Assembly (NCBI GenBank): GCA_006247105.1 | Contig: CM016926.1 | Coordinates: forward strand, 1,860,001-1,924,000 | Origin: Giardia muris | Lineage: Eukaryota > Fornicata > Diplomonadida > Hexamitidae | Length of the DNA: 64,000 nt | Reading direction: 5' to 3' | Part shown: positions 37,301 through 44,600 of the stretch, one piece after another | Numbering within the stretch: position 1 is the stretch's first letter | How the letters are laid out: the number at the start of each line of letters is the position of its first letter | Position numbers and translations under genes: made by a program | Notes under the pieces: generated by a model | The model's database searches: none | Told to the model about the DNA's origin: nothing | Seen by the model: the letters and a program-made list of their open reading frames with translations, nothing else

Positions 37301-38512
37301 GATTGCAGACGTTAATCCGACGTCGATGTTCTGAAGAGATGAACGATATTCGACGTCTCCGAAGATGTCTCGGGAGACGCCTAGTGGCTGGTGGGTGACA
37401 ATGAAGAAGCGGGTGAGCTTGTCCATGCTAGTCGTCACGATCTTCGTCACGCGCGATGCGAACTCCGCCTGATCGTCTATTGAGTCGGAGGAGAGGCTAT
37501 AGGCCTGGGCAAGATTTTGGAAGGACTCGCGTAGTTGAGAGCCGCGTGAATAAAGGAAGGGGGTGCCGCAATGGAAGCTGGCATAGGACTGATTCGAGTA
37601 ACGTTCCTCGGCGACGACTACCCGTCGAATGAGCTCTCCGGTATGGCGCCGGTCAAGGGCTGCGATGTAGACCGAGAGCTCGTCATATAAGTTCGGAGGC
37701 CGCGTCATGGTCTGAACTAAAGCCTTGAAATCTGTTGGCAGGATGGGGTCATGTGGAACCCTCTGCTGGACCGCACGGACATTATCAAGTGTCGCCGTGA
37801 TAGTCCCAAACGTCTTGTTGAACGAGACGCTAGCATCGTCAGGCGAGGCGTTACGAGCCGCGCCGTCGCTGCTTATGTATGCGGTGATACGTCGACGAGC
37901 ATTATCAGGCCCTCCCTCGGTCGAATCTAGGTTGGTAGTCAGGTTCGCCTCAAGGTCCGCCGTTAGGACCCGAGGATTCAGACGTAACACATCCGTGAAG
38001 CGATGCGCTGTCCCCGCGAGGTCTGGTCGGTATTGTAGCGGCGAAAGCTTCTCATACACATGCCTTGCCTCTGCAATGCCCGTCTGAAGCGTACGAACTC
38101 TGGTCGAAAGCTCCTCTGCACTCTTTGTGATGTCTGCAGGGCTGTGGATCGCTAGGACCGCCCGGAACGCGATGAGGCGAAGCTCCTGACACAGGGTATT
38201 GATGTAATAGTGCAGGAAGTGACCGAGAAGCGCACGCAGTTGTTGGGGACTAGCGGCGAGCGGATATTGATAGAGCAGAGTATCCATCTCGACTCGGTCG
38301 GCATCAAGGTCTGGGTGAAGGGAGTATGCGGTCGTCTGCTCCATGAGACGATCCAAACTGGCACAGGCATCCTTATCGGGGTGTATCCGAAGCAACCCGC
38401 GGAATGCCCCGAGGAGGTCGCGAATCCGGCGCCGAAGCCCTTCCTCCGGAAGAGGCTCGTCCAGGGCACCCTCAAGCTCGGCCCAAAGTGCGTCATCATC
38501 GAAGGTGGTCAT
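28382..38512 (-). CDS. Giant 3376-aa protein with C-terminal coiled coil
   Basis: This is one uninterrupted 10.1-kb frame. I do not recognise the family. Most of the chain is mixed helical sequence without obvious repeats; acidic or Ser-rich linkers break it (for example around residues 1945-2000 and 2330-2390). The last ~450 residues are long charged helices with heptads, including a stretch near residue 3230 (VRGEVSALREKVYELKKQL), and end at LMPLSFK. I see no signal peptide, membrane segment or motor motif. A large structural or axonemal/cytoskeletal scaffold would suit a flagellate, but this is inference. It is divergent from ribosomal protein L5; its stop overlaps the AGTAAA and the next gene's start. 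Confidence 0.75.
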   Translation of the reverse strand: MTTFDDDALWAELEGALDEPLPEEGLRRRIRDLLGAFRGLLRIHPDKDACASLDRLMEQTTAYSLHPDLDADRVEMDTLLYQYPLAASPQQLRALLGHFLHYYINTLCQELRLIAFRAVLAIHSPADITKSAEELSTRVRTLQTGIAEARHVYEKLSPLQYRPDLAGTAHRFTDVLRLNPRVLTADLEANLTTNLDSTEGGPDNARRRITAYISSDGAARNASPDDASVSFNKTFGTITATLDNVRAVQQRVPHDPILPTDFKALVQTMTRPPNLYDELSVYIAALDRRHTGELIRRVVVAEERYSNQSYASFHCGTPFLYSRGSQLRESFQNLAQAYSLSSDSIDDQAEFASRVTKIVTTSMDKLTRFFIVTHQPLGVSRDIFGDVEYRSSLQNIDVGLTSAISVVDVDGYERISCKNPRFAHIRETMLDQGMKVRYRQTHVVEALAFEKLAHTNAQIHTTFQEKGRVHPSLPFYEQCPPPDPEYNEKRRRINVAPLFVVPYAYSFKAGSKQPPCGPYGPLSGAETSNDICTALCARDAEIGTTGISATLPHLNSQDNGDLQNSRDAPSAFVKLSSHIPSFRVPTFVHSLNIPEAVSRIRTGPSAVKVPSALFQSQEALIDEPLRYDLRFVQSSLLEVEDLISLKADSFDTFAGDFIDVVKRGIDERVKQHMALIAPNLESASRLPSDARAPSAISGSQARGGPVVSITPNTLFLHYYMLLGKLFHIRARLLVHYNHIELVRTRIDSDLRLRYIGFDFEQTASGFDPQEFEAIFDEAAARGNQATSGLGRFGTLFFGRSDNVGSRSSLKANDILTPDGTRVLFREAVRYLVEVVENEFLLAGSLLIQQFSSSQTASQAPQEVDRLTILLFLYEQELALVEQKRRLIDLCFGCYTHSVSYANCVHWLQYISGIIDTRPTYDVKLYLRTRNLGSISSNQALVLRFHNTCCFITEYVAALDADEKAQAADSELFTGMDTEPSPCAAEPTKSHAGDSERTEEISAHLDSLRHPLAENRRSPHDLDKHGVLLSIQQSDTGRCTPISSYRDVAILTFPRYAGFGSPNHAQLLDTSVCDVRFGLGQLVELLSDVEKTAHLFSEKYLMSAYDSLFTRDFCISACYEVARMELSFVARSRRDRGALGTLPQHILKQCRYDAYGQPHNVWRAVHTLDDACTAVNLLHNKRSLGLLTLQTAVIAQALNSTILQVGRKLVRLNLGRGSWTNSCMDDLLSQLVPQKDPEKHRLCVDNAAAHNFTAFLSTYSGDGFVETFDSFQLPADFDFELCLIDPISSVAIKLLRDCTPNAPQPHSYFLSACEEEANFGTLDLSYKECSQYSRIPNFLSPATADDLSGALRDFPVFGTLQSMSLCEADPIHFLNTPPYRLSEDQQAQLFGVLGTIQETFEGRTGPTGDLDTFDTNPSLYRDSAQSLLQRLVYVQACGLCFYRSLLSELVDSVMVPFRNLHTACEIRARQSLLAQGVDISTVSASILLENVTEQTSCFITRRFFALSEPTTTPVLQDMDLSDPFLSFFILAAEYTYLWTTPTYSYGRSNCQEILDKLANEATVTPLLTERTRCIESVLLLHKERLSLLLHQASPIEPRPHTDHRSLTPHSAIDPSVSNVSTSEDHRPYSEQPGRRGGIEGIDVPFQQRILLYITEVLLVEAQLSEYMKAHLLRSQLGDMLHRIAQKHRHFFETPMSMSDNSQNFAGFFDEYIENVYAYQSAPDEHRMLELISEFRLVACTQTPHLSIAQNLGRYSISMSAVEMERRYQRVCARENVDRVPLYDVMCISPYLLDPLAHENINVLIYQYTTSRTARTAVQRGIVPHLVIIPPCTAARTLLSGKSRTPEQTNALLAGLVALYAGYLQFFDYALALQNISTRQLLNAGDVGTTQETDEQMNSLLLNDTSTDYIARSTSYTVSVTNLVIPREGVPDPDQEVVEERSGSSDIGENPLRSSPSRRNHSHSRRKRVRVHPQNVVTSQPMDIIGTFPLTDTISIEPLSLPRDGGDNALADVISDIDTELHIDVPRDGRRQAKAETEKLCDQLKLVNDRNALDFKIVGPQSPNPMIVYFSRLMALAMFAIRLQHETHSTQKESQKISPTSRQPSSTARFGPRSIPTHPGDSSLEHLESLADAKSAALQVHMAARNLGPVETLAIEHENDTPILLPGLEEDITTSPEALIALLKIVYVLRDMAFERLVGTALLCHNEAYARADVGSILGVLETLEAIRRTTGLSFAGNLDFSHLVQQLLLDVSADPSADIIPDMLNKDVMDGKIMTALVRKKNVDGTVHSIVTTRNLPPLAEEVCEVPMRESNDKSVTQMHPPHTCANAATVVVTATATKTSTPRTLDETGTERLSLGLHASQSQESESDDQIGRVYGVPTPNQVGKPADVVTDEIDGLPIESSYSNFFRLYFKEFTHVSYAAFPFLDALFEGACTGQRYTPLVSPFSSYQALSETFLHMRREVPVSTIAADCGTRQSLGPDALMLENSMLQLNHYLTHFGLNCISNAPVLVRKSFRPALRLPNHASELYGVSQHSSASGTEPSFNDLFGNDPSHSSVIPVDALVSAGRKDDVGVLRVTHFLNEIRGKYQTLRGRREALALNRHAFYSFSDLFLTAPMISLPVLYAGASVLGLKHEVVSKDLYSLTRHLPDVCALSYNDLFEPFAYPSSTGEASKPSLTMSAVDSSTHPRVLPIVGRIRLYRLHLLIDSSKYFSNCRGDLQRPIVPCPQMEIAGGSLSMLGDRDMEEAPPIHLSGVTTLQMPLNAHWNTFHEAAIATDVGLRSLPAYADTVLSYHTNPLATPCANSELLRSDLVSVAQVAQKYLYEAFVHFLEELHASTKSRILMRYPQNYRFLKENRRFTNPAPIYPIAPGLYGLAPADIMIPYNPSDSTVATRYLHTAFGRHMVTVDSLCRAASSAAESQNSVFLTNYTLAQIIDRFQSILYGSMTQRIGMTLSSMTPSLLGLHTQVRNSSIYKTEALRLVREQLASLKSTISSYTASYLHVLRGQLTALHTLSDNTQRELELLPSLMMQMVSCIYSDALAYLFARITAEREISCDINDDASAIARRTVVSERVRALTELGSRVMTEAKFFLECAEKERQMWFYEEALALETRFVRKAVSLNHLRVGTLLRRIKDSARLFELEYKRLSMLHTSFQKVAASTESDLRLEFTSLVQAYASVSDDVRHLRTEIRDRLSIISKARNKDSADDEPAAQAISTLAPITAITEALDLPEGMTLDVERVQLNITRVRGEVSALREKVYELKKQLAREATHAEDRMRTLRRTHTALKEKRKNIVRSANELLVEHNMALAREAKSWEEEREVRRSEYWSMFNYLHKLRVACQNLERRYARMLRELRSVRSEGEKLILGGLMPLSFK

Positions 38513-38568
38513 TGAGGGCCAACAAATTTGATTCCAAATCGAGGCAGATTATCTCACGCCCCCACGAG
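38513..38568. promoter_or_regulatory. 56-bp divergent region upstream of L5
   Basis: This is the gap between the divergent ATGs of the giant gene (38512) and ribosomal protein L5 (38569). It holds the A/T-rich tract AACAAATTTGATTCCAAAT at 38521-38539, about 30-50 bases before the L5 start, the most likely promoter element. Confidence 0.5.
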
Positions 38569-39456
38569 ATGGGTTGGATCAAGGTTCAGAAGACGCGCTC
38601 ATACTTCCAGCGCTTCCAGGTCAAGTTCCGCCGCCGGCGCGAAGGGAAGACGGACTACTATGCGCGCAAGAATCTCATCATCCAGGACAAGAACAAGTAT
38701 GCGGCGCCCCGCTATCGCTTCGTCGTCCGCCGCACTCACAAGGACATCATCTGCCAGATTGTGATGGCGGAGCTCACGAAGGACCGCGTTCTTTGCGCCG
38801 CTTATTCTCATGAGCTCCCACGCTATGGGGTTCCCGTCGGACTCACGAACTATGCGGCCGCATATGCCACGGGATTGCTTTGCGGGCGACGCCTTCTCAC
38901 GAAGCTCTCGGAGGGTGTTAGGGACAACGCCCTGGCGGACCTCTACAAGGGCGTCGAGAAGGCGACCGGTGAGCCATATCTTGTCGAGGACAACGAGGAG
39001 GTGCACGCCTTCAAGGCATCTCTTGACATCGGGCTCGCCCGTGCCAGCACGGGGGCTCGCGTCTTCGCGGCCATGAAGGGGGCTGTCGATGCCGGGCTCA
39101 ACATCCCCCACTCGATGAAGCGCTTCCCCGGGTATTCTCCTGACGGCTTCGACTCCGACGCCTTGCGTTCCCGCATCATGGGCAAGCACGTCGGCGATTA
39201 TATGGAGGAGCTCAAGGCTGAGGACCCTGAGAAGTACAAGGCTCGCTTCTCGAGGTATGTCAAGGCTGGCATCGATCCTCTTCGTCTCGAGAACATGTAC
39301 ACGAGAGCCCACGCCGCCATCCGAGCGAATCCTGCGCACGTGAAGGCTAACTTCGTCCCGAAGAAGCCCAAGAAGCAGCCAAGGCTTGATCTTGAAACCC
39401 GTAAGCGCCGCGTCTACGAGAAGAAGTTGGAGGCTCTCAAGAAACTTCAGGCGTAA
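38569..39456 (+). CDS. RPL5: 60S ribosomal protein L5 (uL18)
   Basis: L5/uL18 binds 5S rRNA in the 60S central protuberance. The 295-aa product starts MGWIKVQKTRSYFQRFQVKF and contains the family hallmarks RRRREGKTDYYARKNLIIQDKNKY (residues ~20-43), DIICQI, YSHELPRYGVPVGLTNYAAAY and TGLLCGRRLL. They continue with a DIGLARASTGARVFAAMKGA segment, GLNIPHSMKRFPGYSPD and a Lys-rich C-terminal tail. The frame is open upstream to 38404, but family alignment fixes the start at 38569. Codon use is strongly biased to C/G-ending codons, as expected for a highly expressed gene. The stop is TAA; the same frame reopens at once (see 39457-39729). Confidence 0.97.
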   Translation: MGWIKVQKTRSYFQRFQVKFRRRREGKTDYYARKNLIIQDKNKYAAPRYRFVVRRTHKDIICQIVMAELTKDRVLCAAYSHELPRYGVPVGLTNYAAAYATGLLCGRRLLTKLSEGVRDNALADLYKGVEKATGEPYLVEDNEEVHAFKASLDIGLARASTGARVFAAMKGAVDAGLNIPHSMKRFPGYSPDGFDSDALRSRIMGKHVGDYMEELKAEDPEKYKARFSRYVKAGIDPLRLENMYTRAHAAIRANPAHVKANFVPKKPKKQPRLDLETRKRRVYEKKLEALKKLQA

Positions 39457-39729
39457 ATTACGGCTCCATTTGTGCTTCTTTGGCTCAATTACCACAACTC
39501 AGAACGGAAGCATGAGATTCGCGCCCGTGAGACCGCACAGGACGACGCTTACTCAGACGCAGAGTCCTTGTTGAACGCCGAGGATGATAAGACTCAATTC
39601 ATTGCCATCCCCCTCGTCCTTGGAGGTGTCTCCAGTGGGATCAACCTCTACCTCAAGAACAACTCGACGGTCCAGAACTTCGAGTTCGCCCTCAAGGGCG
39701 CTTACTGCAGCGCTGGTCACCTTTACTAG
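39457..39729 (+). CDS. ATG-less open frame after L5, possibly a 3' exon or 5'-incomplete gene
   Basis: Directly after the L5 TAA the same frame stays open for 90 codons and ends TAG at 39729, four bases before the stop of the convergent gene. It has no ATG in frame; the first alternative codon is GTG at 39472. From about 39520 on, codons are strongly C/G-ending like L5 (for example CTC AAG AAC AAC TCG ACG GTC CAG AAC TTC), so it looks translated. The product has an acidic segment (DDAYSDAESLLNAEDD) and a moderately hydrophobic stretch (FIAIPLVLGGVSSGINLYL). I do not recognise it. A cis- or trans-spliced 3' exon, a non-ATG start or a decayed gene are all possible. Confidence 0.4.
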   Translation: MTAPFVLLWLNYHNSERKHEIRARETAQDDAYSDAESLLNAEDDKTQFIAIPLVLGGVSSGINLYLKNNSTVQNFEFALKGAYCSAGHLY

Positions 39730-39733
39730 TGAA

Positions 39734-40864
39734 CTAGACGACAAACCGAGACGTCCCCGAGCGTCCGATCCCGCTGGAGACCGCCGTGGACGCCGTCGTG
39801 GACGTTCGTGCGGTAAGGCCCGCCCGACGCACCTCTTCGCTCTCCCGGACCTGAAGGACCGTCCGGCAGACGCCCGCCGTCTCCACGTCGAAGAGCTCCG
39901 CGATGTCTGTCCGGAGGTCTCCGAAGCGCTCGTAGGTGAGACGGAGGTTGTTGCACTTCTCTCCGTAGAGTGCCGCAAGAGAGATGAACTCGTCAGGGCA
40001 ACGCCGTTCCACGCAGTTCCGGAGAAGGAACGCGACCCCAGTAACTATATCCTCAAGGACGTATCCCGCAAGTTGGAAGGCGTAGAGGACTTCAGATGGG
40101 AGAGTGGATGCAGCAGCCTCGAATGGGGTTTGACCATATCGGACTCGGAAGCCAATAACGACCTTCCCCCATTCAGCAGAAGTTAGTGTTCCAAGAAGCC
40201 GAAGAAGCGCATCGCAGTCGTAGCCTTGGCGTGCTAATTTTCGAGTAGTCGTCCCACTCTTTGGCTTGCGTGTCGCACTCCGAGCTCGTCGAGATCGAGA
40301 CCGACCACTAGTGGTATTTGGACCTGGGGTCTCTTCGGCAAGAGGTTCGGATGGCTGAGTAAGTCCGAGGGCTACAGCGAGGCTTGTAACATCATCTGCG
40401 ATGTTTCCACGTGGCTCTCGGCGGAACGCAATCCAAGAAAGACAAAGTCTTCCGAGGAACGAATCCTGGTCACAGACACGCTTCAGAGCAGCTCCGAGAT
40501 CAATGCGGGTTCTCTCCAAATATGCACGAGAGGCACCCTCCCAGTCTGCAGGACTGCATGTGAGTGTCAAACTTGCAAGTTGGAATCTGTGATCTCGGGT
40601 TGCAAGGGCTCGTTCAAAGAGGATCGCCCGATAGAGATCGAAGGGCAACCATGCGTCCGAGATAAGACGAGCCGCACGAGGTGTCGGCAAGAGGCGAGAA
40701 AACGCTGAGGCGAGAGGCTCACCTGTCAAGATCTCGTAGTCTTTGGCGATCAGGACACGTTCTGCGTTACGGTAACGAAGCGAGAAGACGAGGGGAATGC
40801 TCCGGTCGCCAGCGGAGAGCGCGGCCGCCAACTCTCGAGCGAGGAGGGCAGGACAGAGGTCCAT
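39734..40864 (-). CDS. Unknown 376-aa protein with basic linker
   Basis: This protein is not recognised. Two predicted helical halves are joined by a basic, Ser/Arg-rich linker near residues 185-215 (RSRSRRARSATRKPK), which could be a nuclear localisation signal. The C-terminal ~30 residues are Ser/Thr-rich. The first half contains FSLRYRNAERVLIAKDYEIL and LPFDLYRAILFERALATRDH; the second has VLYAFQLAGYVLEDIVTGVAFLL, which is hydrophobic but probably a buried helix. It lies 12 bp downstream of the ARID gene on the same strand. Confidence 0.65.
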   Translation of the reverse strand: MDLCPALLARELAAALSAGDRSIPLVFSLRYRNAERVLIAKDYEILTGEPLASAFSRLLPTPRAARLISDAWLPFDLYRAILFERALATRDHRFQLASLTLTCSPADWEGASRAYLERTRIDLGAALKRVCDQDSFLGRLCLSWIAFRREPRGNIADDVTSLAVALGLTQPSEPLAEETPGPNTTSGRSRSRRARSATRKPKSGTTTRKLARQGYDCDALLRLLGTLTSAEWGKVVIGFRVRYGQTPFEAAASTLPSEVLYAFQLAGYVLEDIVTGVAFLLRNCVERRCPDEFISLAALYGEKCNNLRLTYERFGDLRTDIAELFDVETAGVCRTVLQVRESEEVRRAGLTARTSTTASTAVSSGIGRSGTSRFVV

Positions 40865-40876
40865 TTCGAAATCTCG

Positions 40877-41614
40877 TTAGGATGCAACTTGGACCGAGAG
40901 ACGTGGAGATACCATTCCCGTTAGGAGAGTGGGAAGCTCTGAGACTAGACCGCGAGGGAGATCGATAAGGCTCAAGGACTGAAGAGCCGGGGGAAGCGCG
41001 TCTGCCGCGGGAAGCGCCTCGAGCCGGGAAAGATTATAGATGCGCACATGCCGTGCAGTAGGATGTTCACGAAGCCAGGCCTCAAGGTCTGCCAACGTCG
41101 CACTCGCCGCATTAAACATAATTCCAAGGGGGGAGAAGAGGTCTGGGAGCTGGGCCCCCTGGTCTGTAACTGTTTGATTCTCAAGGACGATATCATTAAG
41201 TGGAGTACGAAAGCCCTGGTCCAAGTCAAAGCCACCCACTGAGCCGCTGTCGGTGTCGCTATCGGGCTGACTGGAGACGGAGATGCTGAGGTCCCCATCA
41301 GTAACACCCTCAGGGATTGGGTAGCGGGCACGAAGCTCATTCTCGATTGGAAGGAAGTAGAGACTGTATTTCTTCTTCAAGATGGTTGACGCCCCCGTCC
41401 CGTTGGACCCAATCCCGAGCTTGCTCGCGAGGCGACGCCAGTTTGTGACGCGCTCAAATCCACCCTCTCGCTGTACATACAAGTAGAACTTCCAGAGGTT
41501 GATGGCGCGACGGCCGACGCGAGGCGACGTCTTGAAGTATTGGAGCCGTCTTTCGCGGAGGATCTGCCGCACGGCATGCTCGAAGTCCAAGCGTGATACA
41601 TCTCCACTTGGCAT
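40877..41614 (-). CDS. ARID/BRIGHT DNA-binding domain protein
   Basis: This 245-aa protein has an ARID domain near residues 5-95: VRQILRERR, then INLWKFYLYVQREGGFERV, NWRRLASKLGIG, and a segment STILKKKYSLYFLPIE that matches the last ARID helix (LRxxYxxYLxPxE). ARID proteins bind A/T-rich DNA. In Giardia, ARID-domain factors have been reported to bind A/T-rich initiator elements of cyst wall protein genes, so a transcription role is reasonable. An acidic Asp/Ser region follows (~105-130), then a Leu-rich C terminus. The ATG at 41614 faces the kinase gene across only 13 bp. Confidence 0.82.
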   Translation of the reverse strand: MPSGDVSRLDFEHAVRQILRERRLQYFKTSPRVGRRAINLWKFYLYVQREGGFERVTNWRRLASKLGIGSNGTGASTILKKKYSLYFLPIENELRARYPIPEGVTDGDLSISVSSQPDSDTDSGSVGGFDLDQGFRTPLNDIVLENQTVTDQGAQLPDLFSPLGIMFNAASATLADLEAWLREHPTARHVRIYNLSRLEALPAADALPPALQSLSLIDLPRGLVSELPTLLTGMVSPRLSVQVAS

Positions 41615-41627
41615 TATTTTCGGAGCG
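41615..41627. promoter_or_regulatory. 13-bp divergent promoter
   Basis: TATTTTCGGAGCG is the whole space between the divergent ATGs of the ARID gene (41614, -) and the large kinase gene (41628, +). Read from the minus strand it gives an AAAATA tract directly before the ARID start. Confidence 0.6.
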
Positions 41628-44600
41628 ATGGAAGATTCTCTCGCTTCATCCTCTCGGACGGTGACCTGGCCAGGAATGCCTGGAGACCGGGGGGAGGATG
41701 AGCCTCACGGATACATCTTTGCTGCCCTCTTCAGTCCGTTCATCCCGTCACTCAAGCACACGACCGTTAGGGACCGGATATGGGTCACGCGGACGGCTCA
41801 AGGGAACATTTGCATCAACGAGTGGATCATTCAACGGACGATCGGCCGTGGGGCGTACGCCAATGTGCGGCTTTGCACCAACCCTCTCACCGAGGAGAAG
41901 GCCGCGATGCGTTTGGTGAATCGGGTCGCTCTTCACCGGAAGATCTTGTCCTCCGAGCGAGCGGATCTCTTTCTCTGGAATTGCGCCCGGGTGATGGATC
42001 TTCTGAGTAATCGACATCCAGCAATCCTTGAGCTCCTGGAGGTGATGTATCATCCTTTCAACCACGAGGTGACATCCTATTCTCTTGTTAACCACCCGTT
42101 CCTCCACCCATGCTATGCTATCGGTCGCTTTCATATATCTCCAATGTCTATCCCACCTTCTCTTGAGGAGTTCTTCGGGCACTCGTTCACAGATCCTACA
42201 ATCTGCTGTCGCGTCCCCCTACGTGTCATCAATCAGTTCCCTCACGTCATGGAAGAGAACTCGTCAACCCTCGGTATGCCCTCTTGCCAACGGCAAACTG
42301 GCTTGAAAAGCGCCTCCATCAAACTGAAACAGGGCGTGGTAGTGAGTGGGTCCGAGGCAAGCTCGACCCCACGGATCGCCCCTCACACAGGTCATAACGT
42401 TCCATCCTACTCGGAAAACTTCGTCTATGTTGTCGAGCACTGCGATGGAGGGTCTCTAGGCGAAACACTTCGCTCCCTTCCCTTCCCTCGGTTACTTCAA
42501 CTTCTTTATCAAGTGGCAGATGCGTTGGCGTACATGCACTTCACTGGAATCGTTCATCAAGATATCAAGCTCGAGAACGTCTTGTGTATACGGACTCCGA
42601 ATCGAAAGACGCAGCGCCTTATCGACCTCGCACAACGGTCCTCACACCATCTATCCCTGCCACTCCTCTTCTGGACTCAGGGATCCGGCTCAGTTGATCA
42701 TATCCTTTCACACGACGCTGACGAAAGGCATGCACGCTTGGATACCACGTTTCGAGCCCTCCTTCTTGACGCACATCTTTATCGCCCAGGAATATCTGGG
42801 GATACTCAGCTCAACGCAAAGCTTGCTGACTTCGATACGGCTGTCATCCTTCGCGAAAGAGAAAAGGCGGTTGTCCACCTTTCTGACTTGTTGCGTGATT
42901 ACACTGGCTGGCTGGCTAGCATCGAGCCCAAATGTGTACGAGACTCCTCCTTCGCTCGTTCACGCACTGCCTCATCGGTTACCGGGCTTGCTGAGGAGAA
43001 CTATGACAATATGCCCAGTGGGGCCGAGAACCTCTTGTTCCGCTGCTCATCTACCGGCGGCTTCGCCTCTCCTGGGCCAGACGGACAAGACCGCCTCTCG
43101 ACAGTTCATTGCCCTCTGCTTCTTGAGCTATCGATACCTAGTACGGCAGATACCTCAGAGCGTCGGACGCCTCGTAGCTTTGGAGACTTAGACAACGATA
43201 TCCTGTTTCTCCTGCACACCCGCGTTGAGGCACTTGAAATGGACATTGCCGAAGCCTGCCTAAGCATTCAGCACGCCGCTAGGCCAAAGCGTATCCTGAA
43301 GTGGCTTCAGGACTATATGGGTCCACGTCGCGAGCTTCTTCTAACTCCCGCGTTGGCACCCGAAACCAGCTTCATCTGCGAAACATATGGAACTCCGAAC
43401 ATCTTAGCACCAGAATCACGCCATGACTACAATGCTGGCTTTCAGCATTCTTTTTCCGCAGTACATGCGGATGCCTGGCAGTTTGGTGTTCTTGTATATC
43501 ATGCCCTCACGAACACGGTCCGTCGGAGTCCTGTCCCTAGGAACAGCGCAACGGCGTTCGCCCTTTGCCACCACTTTGGAATTCTTGTCGCTGACCTCAT
43601 CTGCGGTCTTCTTGACGGGACACCTTCCCAGCGCTACACCATGTTCGAAACATACCTTCACCCGGTTTTTAATGCAAAGAACTTCCCGTACACGTTTCCT
43701 GACGAGCATGTCGAGCCTTCCGGAATCTCAGACACTTGCTGCATCATGGCTCGCCTTCAAACGCATATTGCTGCATATAGGGCTGCTAACACCACCCTCC
43801 ATGTCGACATCCATCGCTTACGTCAGTATCACCTCTGGGTTACGCTTCGTCGCCGCCAAACAGTTGTTCGGAACAACAGACACCACCTTCGACGGAACTC
43901 CGTCGATAATAGCTATTTGGTCACGGCTTGTGACGCCGAGCGCGTCGGGGTGGCTCTTTGGAACATTGCGCACCGCGTTTCAACGCATGTGCAGGGTGAT
44001 ATAAGGATAACGGCCGATCCATACGGAGGTTACCGTGGTGCCGCTCGCAGGCTTAAAGTAGCACGGGGAGGGCAATTACCCTCATTCCGTTCAATGGGGG
44101 ATTTAACCAAGCAGAACTTCGAGACTGATGAGAAGAAGTCGAAGACCACTCCTCTACATGATGGAGGTACTGATAGCTCCGATGCACTCGCCCGGGAACC
44201 GGGACGCAGGCTTATCCATTGCCAGGGTTATACTGATCTTGGCACTCTGGAACAAACTGAGACTCCTAGCTCGAAGAATAGTAGGACCACGATGCGCAAG
44301 CATACCTCCCACTCACTATCCAAGAGGCGATCCACCTGTGCACAGTCTGTCCCTTACCTTTACGAGGCGCCAGACTCAAGCAAAGACCTTCTTCTGCGCG
44401 AGCTTATCGCCTTTGAGCGCTTTGCAGACTCGATTCCACTCCCATCTGCCGATCCGCGTCACCTTCGGCTTGGGACGCGGCTGCGTCAGACACTCCTATT
44501 GAACACCATTCGTGGCTCAATCATCTACCAATCATGTCTGGATTGCTCATCAGATATGATTCTAGCTTATGCCAAGGGGGCGTTCCAGAGGATTATTGGA

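Noticed and set aside
38599..39495. Long minus-strand frame of 298 codons opposite L5
   Set aside because: It is a mirror frame created by strong codon bias in L5, which is certain from family alignment.
39584..40186. Plus-strand frame of 200 codons across the L5-downstream gap and the 376-aa gene
   Set aside because: It lies antisense to the better-supported minus-strand gene and out of frame with the coding-like segment after L5. Its Arg/Pro-rich product is typical of a shadow frame.
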